Assembly (NCBI RefSeq): GCF_001651855.1
Contig: NZ_LNQC01000044.1
Location: 62,001 to 126,000, forward strand
Origin: Sinorhizobium americanum
Lineage (GTDB): Bacteria; Pseudomonadota; Alphaproteobacteria; Rhizobiales; Rhizobiaceae
Direction: 5' to 3'
Length of the DNA: 64,000 nt
Part shown: in pieces, positions 51,726 through 59,753 of the stretch
Layout of the letters: every line of letters starts with the position of its first letter
Numbering within the stretch: the first letter of the stretch is position 1
The notes under the pieces: generated by a model
What the model was told of the DNA's origin: nothing
Databases searched by the model: none
What the model saw: the letters and a program-made list of their open reading frames with translations, nothing else
Translations under genes and position numbers: made by a program

Positions 51726-53216
51726 TTACCGCTTCTGCCCCACATGCCGCCCGGCGCCCCCCGGCACCTCGAGCCTCGCATGCTCTTCCGCGATCGGCTT
51801 GAGCTTCGCCAGCACCTCCTCCGGTGCCGGCACCGACCTGCCGGCCTTGGCGTCGACATGCAGCATCATCTGCTCGGCGGTGGCGATCACGTCCCCCGAG
51901 GCGGAATCGTGGATCCGCGTGAAGAAGTGGATGCGCTTTTCGTCGGAGGCGAGAATTTGCAGGGTCGTATAAAGCGCCTGGCCGAGCTTCGCCTCGCCGA
52001 GATGGCGGATATGCGTCTCCACCGTGTAGTAGCTGTGGCCGGCCTCGACATAGGCGAAGTCGACGCCGATCAACCTCAGCAGCGCATCCGACGTATCGCC
52101 GAAGAGCTGCAGATAGCGATGCTCGGTCATGTGGCCGTTATAGTCGACCCAGGCGGCATTGACCTTGGTTTCGACGAGGCGCAGCGGTGTGGAGGCGTCA
52201 TAGGTCTTCGACTGATTGCCGCCATTTGCCCAGAGGCGCTTCTCGAAATCGGCAAGCAGCTTGCCAGCGCCCCAGCCTTCACCGCCATTGCCGGCTTTCA
52301 GCGCCTGCATGATGCCGACGAGGTTTTCGTCGCGGATGCGTTCCAGTTCGCGGATCGAGCGGCCGGCGGCCTGGGCGTCGGACTGCGCGCCGATCTTCTC
52401 GACAAGCGCGTCGTCGAGATCGACGACATCGGTGAACTTCGTCCAGGGCCATTTGAGGCAGGGGCCGAACTGGGCGAGGAAGTGGCGCATGCCGGCTTCG
52501 CCGCCGGCGATGCGATAGGTCTCGAATAAGCCCATCTGCGCCCAGCGCATGCCGAAGGAATAGCGCATCACGTCGTCGAGCGTCTCGGTGTCGCAGATGT
52601 CGTCCTGGATCAGCCAGAGTGCCTCGCGCCAGAGCGCCTCGAGCAGGCGGTCGCCGACGAAGGCCTCGATCTCCTTGGCGATGATGACGCCCTTCATGCC
52701 GATTTCGGCGACCGCTTCCTCGGCGCGCCTGATCGTCTCGGGCGAGGTCTTCCTGCCGCCGACGAGCTCGACCAGTGGTAGCAGGTAGACCGGGTTATAA
52801 GGGTGGGCGACGAACATGCGCTCGGGATGCTTCATCTCGGCCTGGAGGTCGGACGGCAGCAGGCCCGAGGTCGATGAGCCGATCAACGCGTCGGGGCGGG
52901 CGGCCGCGTCGATCTCGGTGATGACGCCGCGCTTCAGCGGCAGCCGTTCGGGCACGCTTTCCTGAATCCAGTCAACGTCGTGAACGGCTTCCTCAATGCT
53001 CTTGCAGAACGTGAGTTTGCCGCGCGGCGGCAGCGGCGCCATGGTCAGCATGCCATAGGCGCGCTCTGCATTGGCCATGACCTCGCCGATGATGCGCTCG
53101 GCTTCCGGATGCCGATCGAAAATGTTGACGTCGATGCCGGCGAGCGCGAAACGCGCCGCCCAGGCCCCGCCGATGACGCCGCCGCCGACACAGGCGGCCT
53201 TGGTGATGGTGGTCAT
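51726..53216 (-). CDS. cdhA: L-carnitine dehydrogenase fused to betainyl-CoA thioesterase
   Basis: 496 aa from ATG 53216 behind GGAGAGG. Residues 1-320 are a 3-hydroxyacyl-CoA dehydrogenase-like NAD enzyme (AACVGGGVIGGAWAARFALAGIDVNIFD; the L-carnitine dehydrogenase substrate region FVAHPYNPVYLLPLVELVGG). Residues about 345-496 are a hot-dog thioesterase (VETKVNAAWVDYNGHMTEHRYLQLFGDTSDALL). This fusion is known from rhizobia: the first part oxidises L-carnitine to 3-dehydrocarnitine, the second releases glycine betaine from betainyl-CoA. It lies next to the BKACE gene that makes betainyl-CoA, which fits exactly. Confidence 0.92.
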   Translation of the reverse strand: MTTITKAACVGGGVIGGAWAARFALAGIDVNIFDRHPEAERIIGEVMANAERAYGMLTMAPLPPRGKLTFCKSIEEAVHDVDWIQESVPERLPLKRGVITEIDAAARPDALIGSSTSGLLPSDLQAEMKHPERMFVAHPYNPVYLLPLVELVGGRKTSPETIRRAEEAVAEIGMKGVIIAKEIEAFVGDRLLEALWREALWLIQDDICDTETLDDVMRYSFGMRWAQMGLFETYRIAGGEAGMRHFLAQFGPCLKWPWTKFTDVVDLDDALVEKIGAQSDAQAAGRSIRELERIRDENLVGIMQALKAGNGGEGWGAGKLLADFEKRLWANGGNQSKTYDASTPLRLVETKVNAAWVDYNGHMTEHRYLQLFGDTSDALLRLIGVDFAYVEAGHSYYTVETHIRHLGEAKLGQALYTTLQILASDEKRIHFFTRIHDSASGDVIATAEQMMLHVDAKAGRSVPAPEEVLAKLKPIAEEHARLEVPGGAGRHVGQKR

Positions 53217-53244
53217 GTCCTCTCCATCCAACTGTTCCGTGGGA

Positions 53245-53450
53245 ACCCCTCCCGGCCCTTCGGGCCACCCTCCCCACAAGGAGGAGGGGTGGGCGACGCC
53301 CGATCCTCTCTGTCCCTCTCCAACTGCCCACCTGTCTCTTCGGTTTTTCCTGAAGCGGGCATCTCAGCCGAAGCTGACGCCTCTTTCGGGGAACCGACGT
53401 TTGCCGCAGGTTAAGCCCTCCCCCTTGTGGGGAGGGTGGGGAGGGGTCTT
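53245..53450. repeat. palindromic CCCCTCCC-type intergenic repeats
   Basis: AACCCCTCCCGGCCCTTCGG with CCTCCCCACAAGGAGGAGGG near 53245-53290, and CCTCCCCCTTGTGGGGAGGG at 53418-53437. Same family as at 50.1-50.3 kb. They fill the gap between cdhA and the BKACE gene. Confidence 0.6.
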
Positions 53451-53451
53451 G

Positions 53452-54354
53452 TCACCGCTTCGTCAGCTTCAGCTTCTCGCGGACCTCCTTGGGTCCGATG
53501 ATCTTCGCACCCATGCCCTCGATCACCGACACAGCCTTTTCGACGAGCTGGCCGTTCGTCGCGAGCTGGCCTTTGCCGACATAGAGGTTGTCCTCCAGCC
53601 CGACGCGGACATTGCCGCCGGCAAGGATCGCCGCGGCCGGATAGGCGAGCGCGTTTCGGCCGATCGAGAAGGCGGAGAAGGTCCAGTTTGACGGCACGTT
53701 GTTGACCATCGCCATGAAGGTGTTGAGGTCGTCCGGTGCGCCCCAGGGAATGCCCATGCAGAGCTGGATCAGCACCGGGTCCTCGATCAGGCCCTCCTCG
53801 ACGAGCTGCTTGGCGAACCACAGGTGCCCGGTGTCGAAGGCCTCGATCTCGGGGCGTACGCCGAGGGCGGTCATCTGCCGTGCCATCTCGCGCAGCATCG
53901 ACGGCGTGTTGGTCATCACGTAGTCGCCGAGCGAGAAATTCATCGTGCCGCAGTCGAGGGTGCAGATCTCCGGCCGGCATTCGGCCACATGGGCGACGCG
54001 TTCGGTGGCGCCAGCCATGTCGGTGCCTTTCTCGTTGAGCGGGAGAGGGCTTTCGACATGGCCGAAGATAAGGTCTCCGCCCATGCCGGCCGTCAGGTTG
54101 AGAACGATGTCGATCTCGGCGGAGCGGATGCGGTCGGTCACCTCCCTGTAGAGGTCGAGGCGGCGGGCCGGGGCGCCGGTCTCCGGATCACGGACATGGC
54201 AATGGACGATCGCGGCACCCGCCTTGGCCGCTTCGACGGCCGCTTCGGCGATCTGTTTCGGCGTGATCGGAACGTGGCTGGATTTCGAAACGGTGTCTCC
54301 GGAGCCAGTGACGGCGCAGGTGACGAAAACCTCGCGGTTCATGCTGAGCGGCAT
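53452..54354 (-). CDS. cdhB: BKACE-family 3-dehydrocarnitine cleavage enzyme (DUF849)
   Basis: 300 aa from ATG 54354 behind GGGAG. Beta-keto acid cleavage enzymes use acetyl-CoA and a Zn site to split beta-keto acids. The metal-ligand motif VHCHVRDPETG is visible near residue 50, as are LNLTAGMGGD, LDCGTMNF and the C-terminal GNVRVGLEDNLYVGKGQLATN. With 3-dehydrocarnitine this gives betainyl-CoA and acetoacetate. It is the first gene of the carnitine run, divergent from the CdhR-like regulator. Confidence 0.92.
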   Translation of the reverse strand: MPLSMNREVFVTCAVTGSGDTVSKSSHVPITPKQIAEAAVEAAKAGAAIVHCHVRDPETGAPARRLDLYREVTDRIRSAEIDIVLNLTAGMGGDLIFGHVESPLPLNEKGTDMAGATERVAHVAECRPEICTLDCGTMNFSLGDYVMTNTPSMLREMARQMTALGVRPEIEAFDTGHLWFAKQLVEEGLIEDPVLIQLCMGIPWGAPDDLNTFMAMVNNVPSNWTFSAFSIGRNALAYPAAAILAGGNVRVGLEDNLYVGKGQLATNGQLVEKAVSVIEGMGAKIIGPKEVREKLKLTKR

Positions 54355-54407
54355 GGCTGTCTCCCTTTTCGTTGGACCCATTACGAGCCAGAAACGGTGA
54401 GGCTGCT

Positions 54408-54421
54408 TTCCATAAGTGGAA
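54408..54421. promoter_or_regulatory. inverted repeat in the cdhB-cdhR intergenic region
   Basis: TTCCA-TAAG-TGGAA, a perfect 5-bp inverted repeat with a 4-bp spacer. It lies in the 109-bp space between the divergent starts and may be the operator for the AraC-type regulator. Short, so uncertain. Confidence 0.35.
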
Positions 54422-54463
54422 TGATCCTATACATTGTCGGCAACAGGCGGAGGAAGTTTCGCG

Positions 54464-55435
54464 ATGGATGCCGTCGTTTCGCAGGCGCAGCATATCGATT
54501 TGCTCATCCTGCCGGAGACGAACCTGATTCTCGTCGCCTCGGTCGTCGAGCCTTTGCGTGCCGCCAATCGCATCGCCGGACGAACCCTCTACAGCTGGAC
54601 GATGTTCAGTCCGGACGGCGAAGCGATCGAGACGAAAAGCGGTATCCCGATTCCGGTGTCCGGCCCCTTCCGGCCGCAACGCGAAACGGCGCCGCTCTTC
54701 GTGCTGTCGAGCTACAACTGGCGGCGCAGCGCCACGTCGCAGCTCAAGATGCTGCTGTCGCAGACGGCCCGGCACCGGGAGGCGATGGCGGGAATCGAAT
54801 CCGGCTCCTGGCTGCTGGCGGAGACGAGCCTGCTCGACGATTTTTCCGCCACCACCCACTGGGAAGACTTCGAGGATTTCGCCAGCGCCTATCCGCAGGT
54901 GACGATGGCTCGCGAGCGGTTCGTCATCGATGGCAAGCGAATCACCACCGGCGGCTCGCTGCCGACGCTCGATCTGATGCTGGAACTGATCCGGCGCGCG
55001 CATGGCTATTCGCTGGCGCTCGAAGTCTCGCGTCTCTTCATCTACGAGCAGGAACGCACGCGCGGCGACCTATTACAGGTGCCGGCGATCGGCAATATGC
55101 GCATCCTTGATGCGCGGGTCGGTGCGGCGGTCAAGCTGATGGAGGAGACGGTCGAGGCGCCGTTGACGCTTGCGAGGCTTGCGCGCCGGGTCGGCGTCAG
55201 CGCCCGCCACCTGCAGGACCTCTTCAGGGACACCATGGGCGTGGCGCCGCACGAACACTATCTGGCGCTGCGGCTCAATGCAGCGCGCCGCAAGGTGATC
55301 GAGACGCGGATGGAGTTCGCCGACATCGCGGCAATTTCCGGCTTCAACTCGTCGTCGTCTTTCTCCCGCAGCTATCGCGCCCACTACCGCGAGAGCCCGA
55401 GCGAGACACGCCGGCGGCTGAAGCTCAAGAGTTGA
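54464..55435 (+). CDS. cdhR: GlxA-type AraC-family regulator of carnitine catabolism
   Basis: 323 aa from ATG 54464, with GGAGGAA upstream; a TTG at 54434 is less likely. The N-terminal half is a DJ-1/PfpI-like ligand domain (IDLLILPETNLILVASVVEPLRAANRI ... GIESGSWLLAETSLLDDFSATTHW). The C-terminal half is a double AraC HTH (LTLARLARRVGVSARHLQDLFRDTMGVAPHEHYLALRLNAARRKV ... DIAAISGFNSSSSFSRSYRAHYRESPSETRR). CdhR in pseudomonads and rhizobia is such a protein and activates cdh genes with carnitine. It is divergent from cdhB. Confidence 0.9.
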   Translation: MDAVVSQAQHIDLLILPETNLILVASVVEPLRAANRIAGRTLYSWTMFSPDGEAIETKSGIPIPVSGPFRPQRETAPLFVLSSYNWRRSATSQLKMLLSQTARHREAMAGIESGSWLLAETSLLDDFSATTHWEDFEDFASAYPQVTMARERFVIDGKRITTGGSLPTLDLMLELIRRAHGYSLALEVSRLFIYEQERTRGDLLQVPAIGNMRILDARVGAAVKLMEETVEAPLTLARLARRVGVSARHLQDLFRDTMGVAPHEHYLALRLNAARRKVIETRMEFADIAAISGFNSSSSFSRSYRAHYRESPSETRRRLKLKS

Positions 55436-55563
55436 TTCAACGCCTTCATAGGGCGATTCAGCAGGTGTCGTTTTGATGAATCGAATCAGCGACCTATCGC
55501 CGGCTTGTGGGAAGCTGATTCAGGCACACGCCGCCCTGCGGCACAAGAATGAGGGAGACGACC

Positions 55564-55890
55564 ATGCGCGACACGGGACTGGAGGAATTGGTAAGGCAAG
55601 AACTCGGCGACCGGCCGGGGCTTTCCGAAAAGCCGATGTTCGGCGGCCTGGCTTTTCTCGTGAACGGCAATCTCGTCTGCGGCGCGCGCGAGGACGGGAT
55701 GCTGGTCCGGCTCGGCAAGGGCAATGATGGCTGGGCGCTGGCGCTGCCGGGTATTGCCCAGATGGTGATGGGCGAGCGGAGGATGCAAGGCTGGGTGCGT
55801 GCCGCCGCCGAGGCCTATGGCAACGACGCGCTGCGGATGCGCCTGCTCGATGCGGCGCTCGGCTACGTGCTCTCGCTGCCACCGAAGTGA
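55564..55890 (+). CDS. TfoX N-terminal domain protein
   Basis: 108 aa from ATG 55564 with GAGGGAG upstream; ATG 55549 would extend by five residues. LSEKPMFGGLAFLVNGNLVCGAREDGMLVRLG is the TfoX-N signature. Stand-alone TfoX-N proteins are widespread; a role in competence is not implied outside gammaproteobacteria. It stands alone, about 130 bp after the AraC-type gene, and converges with the SDR gene. Confidence 0.88.
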   Translation: MRDTGLEELVRQELGDRPGLSEKPMFGGLAFLVNGNLVCGAREDGMLVRLGKGNDGWALALPGIAQMVMGERRMQGWVRAAAEAYGNDALRMRLLDAALGYVLSLPPK

Positions 55891-55940
55891 AAGCTCGCGG
55901 AGTTCCTTCTCATCTGCTACCGGAGCAGGATGCCAGTAGC

Positions 55941-56702
55941 TCAGACGACCGTCTCGCCGCCGTCGACCACAAGGACCTGGCCGGTCATATAGGAGGACCG
56001 GTCGGAGACAAGGAAGAGGATCGCTTCGGCGATCTCGTCGACGTTTGCCCACCGTCCGAGCGGCACCTTCTCGCGGATATAGGCTTCGATGGCGCCCCGA
56101 CCGCCCATCTGAGTGATGAAAGGTTCGTTGAACGGCGTGTCGACCCAGCCGGGGCAGAGTGCGTTTATTCGCACACCGTATTTCGCGTAGTCGCCGGCCA
56201 TCTGCCGCGTCATGGCGATGACGGCGTGCTTTGTCGTGGTGTAGGCGATCATCTCACGGTCGTAGAGAACGCCGGAAGAGGACGAGGTGTTGACGATCAC
56301 GCCGCGCCCCGCCGCCCTCATCGACGGCATGACGAGGCGAGCCGCCATGAAGTGGGCGCGAACGTTCAGGTTCCACGAGCGATCGAAACCCGCCACCTCG
56401 ACCTGTTCCAGATCTCCGGCCACCTGGGCGCCGGCATGATTGTGCAGAATATCGATGCGGCCATGCCGCCGAAGCACCTCGGCAATGCCGTTCGACAGCG
56501 CGGCGTCGTCGGTGACGTCGATGGCTAGAGGTTCGGCGCTACCGCCCTTGGCGGCGATAGATGTCACGGTCTCTTCCGAAGCCTTCGCGCTACGGTCGAC
56601 GACCACCACATGGGCGCCTTCGCGCGCCATGATGGCGGCACCCGCCTGACCGATCCCGGAGCCGCCGCCGGTCACGATCGCGATCCGGTCTTTCAGGATC
56701 AT
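55941..56702 (-). CDS. short-chain dehydrogenase/reductase (SDR)
   Basis: 253 aa classical SDR: cofactor loop TGGGSGIGQAG, NHAG in place of NNAG, catalytic Ser in NTSSSSG, and Tyr/Lys in AYTTTKHA. Asp in VVVVDRSA suggests NAD rather than NADP. The C-terminal WVDTPFNEPF and DRSSYMTGQVLVVDGGE are standard. It is the last gene of a spermidine/putrescine-type ABC operon, 5 bp after the second permease, so it probably oxidises the imported compound or its product. Confidence 0.9.
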   Translation of the reverse strand: MILKDRIAIVTGGGSGIGQAGAAIMAREGAHVVVVDRSAKASEETVTSIAAKGGSAEPLAIDVTDDAALSNGIAEVLRRHGRIDILHNHAGAQVAGDLEQVEVAGFDRSWNLNVRAHFMAARLVMPSMRAAGRGVIVNTSSSSGVLYDREMIAYTTTKHAVIAMTRQMAGDYAKYGVRINALCPGWVDTPFNEPFITQMGGRGAIEAYIREKVPLGRWANVDEIAEAILFLVSDRSSYMTGQVLVVDGGETVV

Positions 56703-56706
56703 GGTT

Positions 56707-57525
56707 TCACTCCCCGGATTTGCTTTTCGTCTCGCGCATCAGCACGCGCGCAGTCAGGATCAGGAGAAGCGACGCGACGAGAACCAAGGTTGCGATCGCA
56801 TTGATCTCCGGCGTCACGCCGCGACGGATCGAGGCGAAGACATAGATAGGTAAGGTGGTCTTCGAGCCTGCGACGAAGAAGGCGATGATGAAATCGTCGA
56901 AGGAGAAGGTGAAGGCGAGCAGGAAGCCGGCAAGAATCGAGGGAAGGATCTGCGGCAGCACAATCAGCCGGAAGGTGGTGAGCGGCGTCGCGTAGAGATC
57001 GCTGGACGCCTCGACGATGTCACGGCCGAGACTGGCGATCCGCGCCTTCACGATCATGGCGACGAGTGCCATCGAGAACAGCCCATGGGCGGCGATGATA
57101 GAGCCGTAGCCAAGACCGAGCTGTGGCGGGTGATCGCCCGGCCAGATCATCGCGAGCGCTGGATTCACGAAGGAGAAGACGGCGACCAGCGCCACGAGCG
57201 TGGCGATACCGATGACGACACCCGGAACGACGATGGCAGCGGCGAAGAGGGCATCGAAGAAGGCTCGCATGCGCGGCCCGAGGCGCTCCATGCCAAGCGC
57301 CGCCATGGTCCCGAAGACCGCCGCAAGCGTAGCGCTGGTGAAGGCGATCATCAGACTGTTCTGCAGTGCTGAAACCAGGAAGGTGTTGCTGAGAGCCTTG
57401 CCGTACCAGGCAGCGGAGAAGCCGGTGAACTCGCTCGCATTGCGCCCCGCATTGAAGGAGAACAGAACGACGAGCGCGATCGGCGCATAGAGGAAGAGAT
57501 AGACGGAGGAGACGAGAGCACGCAT
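56707..57525 (-). CDS. ABC transporter permease, PotC type (operon with SDR)
   Basis: 272 aa from ATG 57525 in a TGATG overlap with the upstream permease. Six hydrophobic segments and the EAA loop DIVEASSDLYATPLTTFRLIVLPQILPSIL are visible. A much longer open frame upstream of this start runs over the other permease gene in a wrong frame and is not coding. It is PotC-like. Confidence 0.92.
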   Translation of the reverse strand: MRALVSSVYLFLYAPIALVVLFSFNAGRNASEFTGFSAAWYGKALSNTFLVSALQNSLMIAFTSATLAAVFGTMAALGMERLGPRMRAFFDALFAAAIVVPGVVIGIATLVALVAVFSFVNPALAMIWPGDHPPQLGLGYGSIIAAHGLFSMALVAMIVKARIASLGRDIVEASSDLYATPLTTFRLIVLPQILPSILAGFLLAFTFSFDDFIIAFFVAGSKTTLPIYVFASIRRGVTPEINAIATLVLVASLLLILTARVLMRETKSKSGE

Positions 57526-58391
57526 CAGACGAGATCCACCTGTCTTGTTCCGGCGACCTTCCAGGCGATGCGCATCGCCACCATGAGCACGACGACGACG
57601 ACGGCGACCAGCGTGACGGCGATCGCCGAGCCGAAGGGCCAGTTGCGTGATTGCAGGAAGAGATCGACCAGCGCGTTGCCGATGAAGAAGACCTTGCCGC
57701 CGCCGAGAAGCTGCGGGATCAGATATTCGCCGAGGAGCAGGATCGTCACCAGCGCGACATCGGTCATGACGCCCGGGAGCGACAGCGGCAGGGTGACGCC
57801 GAAGAAGCTGGAAACCGGCTTGGCGCCAAGGTCGGCGGAAGCCTCCAGAAGCCGCCGGTCGAGTTTCTCGAGGCTCACATAAATCGGCATGATCATCAGC
57901 GGCAGGTAGCCGTAGACGATTCCGAGCAGCACGGCGCCGGGCGTGTTGAGCATCCGCACGTCCTCGATGCCGATCATCGCGAGCAGATTGGGAATGCCGC
58001 GCGAGCCGAGGATATACATCCAGGCATAGGTGCGCACCAGCAGGCTCGTCCAGAACGGCACGACGACCAGCGAGACGAGGATCAGGCGATAGCGCGGATT
58101 TGCCCTGACGGCGAGGTAGTAGGCGACAGGATAGGCCACCAGCAGGCAGAGCAGGGCGCCGGCTGGCGCAAGCATCAGCGTGTTCCAGAAGGCTGCGGCG
58201 CGTGTCGGCAGGTTTGCGAACTGGGCGAAGGTGAAAGCCGCCTGATAGCCGCCTTCCGGCGCCCGCTCGCAGAAAGCGAAGACGAGCATGGCGATGAATG
58301 GGAGAACGAGGAAGACGCAGAGCCACGCCGCCGCCGGCGCTACCAGCGCCGCCGTCACCAGGTTCCTCTTCGTGTTCTTTGCCGCACGCAT
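57525..58391 (-). CDS. ABC transporter permease, PotB type (operon with SDR)
   Basis: 288 aa from ATG 58391 (MRAAKNTKRNLVTAALVAPAAAWLCVFLVLP); frames starting further upstream run through a RIME-like repeat. No strong ribosome site is seen. PotB-type: SRGIPNLLAMIGIEDVRMLNTPGAVLLGIVYGYLPLMIMPIYVSLEKLDRRLLEASADLGAKPVSSF contains the EAA loop. It partners with the PotC-type permease that overlaps its stop. Confidence 0.91.
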   Translation of the reverse strand: MRAAKNTKRNLVTAALVAPAAAWLCVFLVLPFIAMLVFAFCERAPEGGYQAAFTFAQFANLPTRAAAFWNTLMLAPAGALLCLLVAYPVAYYLAVRANPRYRLILVSLVVVPFWTSLLVRTYAWMYILGSRGIPNLLAMIGIEDVRMLNTPGAVLLGIVYGYLPLMIMPIYVSLEKLDRRLLEASADLGAKPVSSFFGVTLPLSLPGVMTDVALVTILLLGEYLIPQLLGGGKVFFIGNALVDLFLQSRNWPFGSAIAVTLVAVVVVVLMVAMRIAWKVAGTRQVDLV

Positions 58392-58422
58392 GGTCAGTCC
58401 GTTGAAACGTGTATTGAACTGG

Positions 58423-58527
58423 GCCCTCATCCGGCCCGCCGGCCAGTCGCTCTCCCCTTCGAACGGGGAGAGGGAACCCGCGGCGCCCGTCCCCTCTCCC
58501 GCTGGCGGGGAAGGCCAGGGTGAGGGG
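58423..58527. repeat. RIME-like intergenic element
   Basis: GGCCCTCATCCGGCCCGCCG at one end, CCAGGGTGAGGGGCGA at the other, with CGCTCTCCCC-TTCGAA-CGGGGAGAG near 58450-58472. It lies between the binding-protein and first permease genes, again inside an ABC operon. Confidence 0.75.
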
Positions 58528-58540
58528 CGAACTTTCGACA

Positions 58541-59701
58541 TCACGCCGACTTGAAACGCGCCATCAGCTCGGCGCGCCCGGGATCGGTCAGCGTCACGGC
58601 GGCGCCGAATTCGAGCGGAGTGAGTGCCGCTTCGTCCGGATAGACGATCTTGTTCGAGGTGACGTCGGCCGGCAGCAGTTTCAGGACGCGGCTGTCCGTC
58701 GTCGGCGCGCCGTTGGCGATGTGCTCCTTGACGGCGTTTTCCGGCGTCATCAGGTAGTTGAGCAAGGCATAGCCGGCAGCCTTGTTGGCGGCGCTCTTCG
58801 GGATCGCGTAGAAATCCGACCAGATCTCGCCGCCATCCTTGCCGAGCACGAACTGGATTTCCGGCATGTCGCGGTTGAGCTGCGCACCGTCATTGGTCCA
58901 GCACATGGTCATCCAGGCGTCGGTCGCCCGCATCGATGGCTGGTAATCGCTGTTGATCGCATAAAGATGCGGCTTCACCTTGATCAGCAGTTCCTCGGCT
59001 TTGGCAAGTTCGTCCGGCTTCACGGAGTTGAAGGAGTAGCCGAGCGAGACGAGCGCATTGCCGATGGTGGTGAGTTGGTAGTCATGCACCATGGCGCGAC
59101 CGTCTGCCTCGGCCATCGCTACCTCGAAGAACTCCTTCCAGCTCGTGACCGGCTTTTTGATCTTGGCGCTGTTCACGGCAATGCCGGTCGTGCCCCAGTT
59201 CTTCGGCACCGCATAGGTCTTGCCGTCGATGACGCCTTCATTGGTGAAGCGGGCGTTTTCCGTCGAGGCGTCGTAGTTCGGCAGCTTCGACAGGTCGAGT
59301 TCATCAATGAGGCCGAGCTTTGCATAGGTCGAAATCGTGTAATTGGTCGGGACGAAGAGGTCCCAACCGGTGCCGCCTGCCTGCAGCTTCGCCAGCATTT
59401 CCTCGTTCGAGCCGAAAACGTTGACTTCCACGGCGACGCCGGTTGCGGCCTTGAAGGCTTCGAAGGTGGCGGGATCATGATAGTTCGGCCAGGTCGCGAG
59501 CGACATCTGCGTGCCGAGGTCTTCGGCGAAAGCCGTCGCGTTGAAGAGGCCGGGCGCGCGCGCCAGCACGGCAGTGGCAAGTCCGAGGCCGGTGACGCCG
59601 AGAAAATGGCGGCGGGTCACCGAGCCGCGTTTCAGGCGCATCAGCTCGTCCGCAAGCTTTTCCGCGGTTATCGGGGCATTCTCTCTGTACCACTTGGTCA
59701 T
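58541..59701 (-). CDS. ABC transporter substrate-binding protein, spermidine/putrescine type, Tat signal
   Basis: 386 aa from ATG 59701 (MTKWYRENAPITAEKLADELMRLKRGSVTRRHFLG), behind AAGGGAA. A twin-arginine motif TRRHFLG is followed by LGLATAVLARAPGLFNATAFA, so export is by Tat. The mature protein (LGTQMSLATWPNYHDPATFEAFKAATGVAVEVNVFGSNEEMLAKLQAGG) is PotD-like. The substrate is unknown. It lies between the ATPase gene and the first permease gene. Confidence 0.9.
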   Translation of the reverse strand: MTKWYRENAPITAEKLADELMRLKRGSVTRRHFLGVTGLGLATAVLARAPGLFNATAFAEDLGTQMSLATWPNYHDPATFEAFKAATGVAVEVNVFGSNEEMLAKLQAGGTGWDLFVPTNYTISTYAKLGLIDELDLSKLPNYDASTENARFTNEGVIDGKTYAVPKNWGTTGIAVNSAKIKKPVTSWKEFFEVAMAEADGRAMVHDYQLTTIGNALVSLGYSFNSVKPDELAKAEELLIKVKPHLYAINSDYQPSMRATDAWMTMCWTNDGAQLNRDMPEIQFVLGKDGGEIWSDFYAIPKSAANKAAGYALLNYLMTPENAVKEHIANGAPTTDSRVLKLLPADVTSNKIVYPDEAALTPLEFGAAVTLTDPGRAELMARFKSA

Positions 59702-59753
59702 GATGCTGTTCCCTTGTCGTTGGCATGCATTTGATGGCAGAGCGTCGGCCCGT

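Noticed and set aside
57526-58326. N-terminal extension of the second permease in the SDR operon
   Set aside because: The extension is an out-of-frame reading of the first permease gene. The real start is ATG 57525, which overlaps the upstream stop.
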